Source: a virus | Virus record (IMG/VR): IMGVR_UViG_3300009164_000056 | Span: 1-64,000 of that record | DNA length: 64,000 bases | Direction: 5' to 3' (one strand) | Program-made: the position numbers and the translations under genes | Notes under the pieces: generated by a model | The model's database searches: none | What the model was told of the DNA's origin: nothing | The model's input: the letters and a program-made list of their open reading frames with translations, nothing else | In this document: positions 61,201-64,000 of the stretch, one piece after another | Position numbering within the stretch: the stretch's first letter is position 1 | Layout: the number at the start of each line of letters is the position of its first letter

Positions 61201-64000
61201 AGTTGGAGCAGCTAAAATTAAGGCTGTTAAAGAAAGCAAAGAGTATCAAGATCTTTTAGCTGAAAGAAAAAAATTAGAAAGTGAAGCTAATAAAATAGTT
61301 TCTATTGAAGATGCTGTTGCAGATGCTGAAGACATTAATGTATTTACAGAATGGGCTTCACAAAATCTTCCAAGTTTTATAACAATAGAAGATATTAAAA
61401 CATTAGGTGATAACCTTAAAGCTGGAGGTGTACGTGTTGGTGCATTTGTTTTAGGTCTTAATGATATTGGTGGAGGATTAACTGTTAATGGAACTTTATT
61501 TACTGGAGCTAAATCTCCATTTAAATATCATGAAGCATTTCACGGTGTATTCAGAATGTTATTAACTGATGCAGAAATTAAAAAATATTTAGCAATTGCT
61601 AGAAAAGAAGTAAGAGCAAAACTAAGAGCAGAAGGTAAAAACTTTGAGGCTGAATTAGAAAGATTCAGAAATTCAGCTAATACTTATTCTGATATGAGCC
61701 GTGAAAGATTAGAACAAGAATACTATGAAGAATACTTAGCTGATGAATTTGAAAAATTTAAAGCAAATGCAAAATCAACTCAAACAGATTCTTCTGTTAA
61801 GTCTTTATTCACTAGAATTATGGAGTGGATTAAATCTGTATTCAGCTCCTTTACTAAGAATCAATTACTTACTTTATATGAAAACATTGATGCGGGTAAG
61901 TTTAAAAATGCGGGAGTAAGTCAAAATCAATTTGTTACCAGCATGATGACTGGTATAGCATTAGAAGCTAATGCATTATTACCATATGATACAGAACAGA
62001 ATGCCAACAATAAAGTTGGATACTACTTCTTAGATAGTGCTATTGCTGAACCTTTGGTTTCAAGTATAGCTGCTATGTACATACAAGAAGTTCAAAAAGT
62101 AAGAGACCCAAATGTTAAACGCGGGGACATACTTGAGAATGTTATGAATGATTTTGCTGCTTTATATGATGAAGAAACTGAAGCAAATCAAAAACTTTCT
62201 GATGAACAAAAGAAATTTTTACCTCAGATTAGTGAAGTGTTTTATAATTTTTCTGATGAGTTAAAATCTGAAGTATACAAAGTATTAAACATTATAACTA
62301 AACAAACTCAAGAAGAAGAATATAATAATGAGTATTTTGAAGAAGAGGTTGGTTTAAGAAATGTAGAACAGTACAGTATGGATGCTTCTATGATTGGTGG
62401 TTTTGGTTCTTTATCTGAAGGATTGAGAAGTTACTTAGCTACAACAACTATAGAAGAAACAGATTACTTTGGTAACAAAGAATTAAAGCCAGGAGTAAAA
62501 CTAATTGTTCCTATCAACTTTACATCTGCTTATAATGGATTATTAAAAGCTGTTAAAAATATTGATGATTCTAAGAAGATGTTACAAAACATGTACTTCT
62601 TTGGGTTAGATAATCCTCAGACTGGTGCCGTTGTAACAAGATTATTACAAGACTTTGGTATATCTGTAGAAACATTGTTAGAGGCAGGTCCATTACCTAC
62701 TGAGATTAAAAATGCTGCTTTATTTACATCTGTTGTAAAAGGATTTACAACATTTAGAGTAGATTACTTATTTGTACAAAGAGATAATGCCGGTGCAGTA
62801 TTAATTTATTCTGCAGCACAAAGAGATGATATTAATTCACAATTAGAATCATGGTCTCAAGCTTGGGGTCAAGCTGAAAAGAAAATTAAATCTGATGTAA
62901 AAGTTAAAAATGAAACTGTTAGAACATTAGAAGATTTTGCAAGTTATTTAAAACCTAGTGATACAAAACTTACTGGTCCAAAATTATCTGAGTTATCTTC
63001 TAAGTATTCACAAGATATCTTTAGACTTACAGGTATTAAACTAAGCAAGCAGTTTATTGCATTTAGTATTGCATCATCAAGAAACAATCCTACAGTTGCA
63101 CAGGCAGCATTAGTAAATGCTAATTCTGAGCAAACACCAATAAGCTATAGTGATATTCTTGAAATGAATAAATTAATTCAACAGGGTAATGACATCTTTA
63201 GTGAAGGAGAAACAGGAGCTAGTTCTAGACTTAGAACATTAGCAATTCAAAATGCACCATTTGATGAAACAATTGGAGCATCTGTATTTAAAAATCCTGA
63301 AGGCAACTTAGTATATGCACATCAATTGCCTACATTCCATTTAAAAAGAATACAAGAGTTAAATGATGTTGCAGAATTAGAACGTCTTAAAGGATCTGAT
63401 CCTTACTTGACTAATAACTTCTTATTGAATAGTGATGCCTTTATACAAATGTCTGCAGAAAATAGACAAAGAGTTTTAAGAATTGCTGGAAGTAGTGTTG
63501 GTAAAATTAACAGTACTGAAGAAGAGCTTAATGATAAAATCTCAGGTGTATCTAATAAATCATCTTATGGTAATTATACACCACAAGAATTTGCATTAAG
63601 TATACTTAATACATACACTGCATTATTAAATACTAAAAGTAATAAAGTAGATACAGTTGAATACTTTGATGATGTATTAAATAAAAATGTAAAAGCTGCA
63701 TTAGCTCCAATTCTTATTAGAGTTTTAGAAGCATCTAATACTGGGGATTTAATGTATCTACCTGTAGTTAAAGCTGTTAGGTTTGAAAAAGCAGGTGCTG
63801 GTAAAGTTGTATTAACAGATGAAATAATAAATGCATTTGTAAATAGAATTGAAAGTGAATATGATAGAATTAGACGAGAGTCAAATCCAGAAACTAAAAC
63901 TGAAGAAACTCAACTTGGTTACAATACTGAAGATGGTAGAGCATTTCAATTAATAAATTCAGGTCTATTACTTACTCCAGAATTAAAAGTTTCTTTGGAA
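55262..64000 (+). CDS. Giant virion protein with HEAFH metallopeptidase motif (runs off window)
   Basis: The frame from ATG 55262 is open to the window end: at least 2913 residues. Residues ~160-330 are rich in Ala, Gly and small hydrophobics (AYTVGIIGSIAAEELALAA...), as in membrane-penetrating parts of ejected proteins. Around residue 2090 FKYHEAFHGVFRMLL provides the HExxH zinc site (His2090, Glu2091, His2094), followed by EYYEEYLADEFEKF, a plausible place for a third ligand, and a basic helical stretch (RIMEWIKSVFSSF). This pattern occurs in giant polyvalent phage proteins. It may process other virion proteins or host factors on entry. A crAss-like virion RNA polymerase motif (DxDxD) was not found in the parts I read; it could lie beyond the window. 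Confidence 0.78.
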   Translation, partial: MENQVENNSLDQTILNNQVTENVIPKDNSFQPVMDMFDSEENNALMSRMDLAQLQQLDALKPLIDSTGIRANGNAAARRPTLSSNTFDPVLQQNPPNLNEPGGFERMMEQNVKTGFQQQQKSIKPGTGVAAPAFTGMVQSNFMRYYEHPEFQKLGWKPFADNEAYYNANSTIYDDMSRMWGQFGSLAGTGFMGGYRSIGSMFTGESMVTDLKSANEFEDAMAIGNSSRGGALAWTNNLLLNSAYTVGIIGSIAAEELALAALEVGTFGGATPLVAARTTANAARLARAVGQATTVGRLYSAGRGMMTTLKGLDAAKDFWSVARAGGKMTAGLFAPETLAAVKRLKTTEVVAQNLTNMAKASEYAGSFYRDVRALNLALSESKLEGGMVYNQLIKDGMDIKFAENNGGPVTTEQVADIQNNAHKAAFATTMTNMPVIYLTNKLVLGNSLGGFNKSLGRVFNEQAKGIGSRIIKTAQTVGKDGVKSLSPFKDAGTGLKGLITTIGNAGVKGNLTKLGQGSLRYFAANLGEGVQELSQEAISAGTKNYYTSLLKDPMNGGPELFNASVKAGIGEQFSAQGFDVFMSGFLMGGVVSGPQKLFFQGVPALYQRVANPEKYAEYKQNKEDYIKSVVDTYNAVWNTQAEDPNAMFDPKKYNFLQQKAAATGKTLASIANDQFDFIDETDFAKFQQIHTVLSTGGAALFQDQLVDYMKMSDEDLATAFPSSKKDIKNGKIRERLQSMVNQIDKTEDVYQQSKDRNPNPFMPEAYERGSRQWTEETIKKVAFEHARYLYMFTQDGFTRALERSNSIYQSLTSDPLFDKMAASDLTVLLDQDSIDKEIQMLTEEAIVLSGDKINESKVKQKTERIERLSAFKNVLLENQTKDGSFDKRKMGLLRNEFEKYVKHMANQSGTFVNKENIDAALKQIIDYTALKGRAKVYDKTIEYLNDPQKFDLVFERTAEVLKEQYKNRKSIFEQQVRDYVGVIERNELANQIAKLGFIPNNTEMKMFLETGDSRYLKTFYNQKGEQLSAYDKQDLEDIQALLNDYEETRPDKKVEEVKDEEEVAEEARTEVDDILDGINIEVSVKDSVVLDNTMKKAYAKYAAKQTAAGKKPITLDKWINSEDGKNHRAAFIAVKKIWIDNDTLINPNNPLTEAEIQSESKLIPWLQSQEGKTNDLVQNVVNALGLTIDDVTGQTELLPAEGEAVEGNKNITIVKKGNTVSLIELKTVDSQGNISTSYQLVDQFKQPLEEELLNRFNVPSFGIFVEGDKVKALSMQKAIDDAAPDTTSFIFDDVELNYGQLVYDQTGKEFIVVSQPKQVGTERKLLVVPSDEISPSIEETKKATFSVKPGEFKASFNVQALDLKVLPQSVSRLNINEPIQPYAYRNKDAATNQWLETPEQATARYNLVMSMLSSEELNELELIVTLDPEGGLNNGNLIIPGFKEANPYIQTIRANYSVGIRTSNPNVQAKIDAAIEKNGLNKSNSPNGVFGFMQNANFVITNSQGTVINPATMTADEYKNIVYTPEGMDVNLEEDLKRAQNNFALNNLLSSMLPELVANNPDGVIALSKLPNGLSFISKPGVTMYDKSPKPLGDLQYSTADEEGNYLIYQLENNKGGARTKVAISNLEGEERRQLIDRVEESLTKQGLLDSITSLTDAYVAAVLLPDGSYALVNLKAKSIDLNAKFLELINRSETTLSDNPEANAEKFDKRFNVDYNKALRSELFISAKPGYRLSLQVSPWGKIELEISDSNNKQIGIVRLNKSEISNKDLSVDDKLNLLLDKFNALPAVVAADVNLTAANFRASYSREAGVQEILDKTTTQVAPQVVSNNAIQLSADSSAIQAAKNIPIVQRTAFVSTEEIPVGIDEIVLDLDTAGKRLDIEKRRKAELDELKRKRQFDKKNTDPINARYDAELAALDSSKEVVITSEEKADAVNTDNINPEDINVDDINALRNGVRLNKLEGVKQQLETLKAKLTEGLVGAAKIKAVKESKEYQDLLAERKKLESEANKIVSIEDAVADAEDINVFTEWASQNLPSFITIEDIKTLGDNLKAGGVRVGAFVLGLNDIGGGLTVNGTLFTGAKSPFKYHEAFHGVFRMLLTDAEIKKYLAIARKEVRAKLRAEGKNFEAELERFRNSANTYSDMSRERLEQEYYEEYLADEFEKFKANAKSTQTDSSVKSLFTRIMEWIKSVFSSFTKNQLLTLYENIDAGKFKNAGVSQNQFVTSMMTGIALEANALLPYDTEQNANNKVGYYFLDSAIAEPLVSSIAAMYIQEVQKVRDPNVKRGDILENVMNDFAALYDEETEANQKLSDEQKKFLPQISEVFYNFSDELKSEVYKVLNIITKQTQEEEYNNEYFEEEVGLRNVEQYSMDASMIGGFGSLSEGLRSYLATTTIEETDYFGNKELKPGVKLIVPINFTSAYNGLLKAVKNIDDSKKMLQNMYFFGLDNPQTGAVVTRLLQDFGISVETLLEAGPLPTEIKNAALFTSVVKGFTTFRVDYLFVQRDNAGAVLIYSAAQRDDINSQLESWSQAWGQAEKKIKSDVKVKNETVRTLEDFASYLKPSDTKLTGPKLSELSSKYSQDIFRLTGIKLSKQFIAFSIASSRNNPTVAQAALVNANSEQTPISYSDILEMNKLIQQGNDIFSEGETGASSRLRTLAIQNAPFDETIGASVFKNPEGNLVYAHQLPTFHLKRIQELNDVAELERLKGSDPYLTNNFLLNSDAFIQMSAENRQRVLRIAGSSVGKINSTEEELNDKISGVSNKSSYGNYTPQEFALSILNTYTALLNTKSNKVDTVEYFDDVLNKNVKAALAPILIRVLEASNTGDLMYLPVVKAVRFEKAGAGKVVLTDEIINAFVNRIESEYDRIRRESNPETKTEETQLGYNTEDGRAFQLINSGLLLTPELKVSLE

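Overview
The window is AT-rich DNA from a tailed double-stranded DNA phage whose structural module follows the general plan of crAss-like phages (Crassvirales). The strongest clues are the ordered block IHF-like protein, PD-(D/E)XK nuclease, terminase large subunit, portal, scaffold-like protein, major capsid protein, and the much later run of collar proteins, a ~2000-residue tail (muzzle-like) protein and very large internal virion proteins. Promoter-like sites of the TAnnTTTG type, A/T-rich leaders without Shine-Dalgarno sequences, and fibre and lysis genes of familiar kinds point to a host in the Bacteroidota, possibly an aquatic flavobacterium (inference). Stops are almost all TAA and no stop-codon reassignment is visible. 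I see no tRNA, integrase, transposon or CRISPR array.

Layout. Positions 1-2912 are a leftward arm of small genes: a two-helix membrane protein, a ParB/sulfiredoxin-fold protein, a tiny lipoprotein, an unknown, and a tandem pair of 77% identical 109-residue proteins. Several are separated by strong hairpin terminators and odd GC-rich repeats. A 232-bp divergent region (2913-3144) separates this arm from the rest, which is all rightward. Positions 3145-6855 hold two fibres with the same N-terminal anchor and a set of tiny lysine-rich proteins. Positions 6936-11393 hold an amidase endolysin, IHF-like protein, zinc-ribbon protein, nuclease and a GroES-like co-chaperonin. Positions 11386-19434 are terminase, portal, scaffold and major capsid protein. 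Positions 19505-25022 are head completion, connector and small structural genes. Positions 25049-35793 are a long receptor-binding cassette: fibres (one with an S74 self-cleaving chaperone domain), three related ~110-155-residue proteins, a von Willebrand A (vWA) plus fibronectin III protein and a cysteine-rich FN3 protein. Positions 35946-39400 are a metallophosphoesterase, a conserved unknown and two collar proteins. From 39418 come the muzzle-like protein and four large internal proteins (one a zinc-ribbon lytic transglycosylase), then a giant open frame of at least 2913 residues with an HEAFH metallopeptidase motif that runs off the window.

The most unusual points are: a vWA domain with an intact MIDAS motif that appears inserted into the conserved C-terminal region of the muzzle-like protein, next to a second vWA protein in the fibre cassette; a recurring K-x-G-G motif shared by a tiny basic protein and the internal virion proteins; the GroES-like gene overlapping the terminase; the tandem early paralogs with repeated GC-rich leaders; and a family of TTTG-TATATT promoter-like sites that marks the rightward transcription units.
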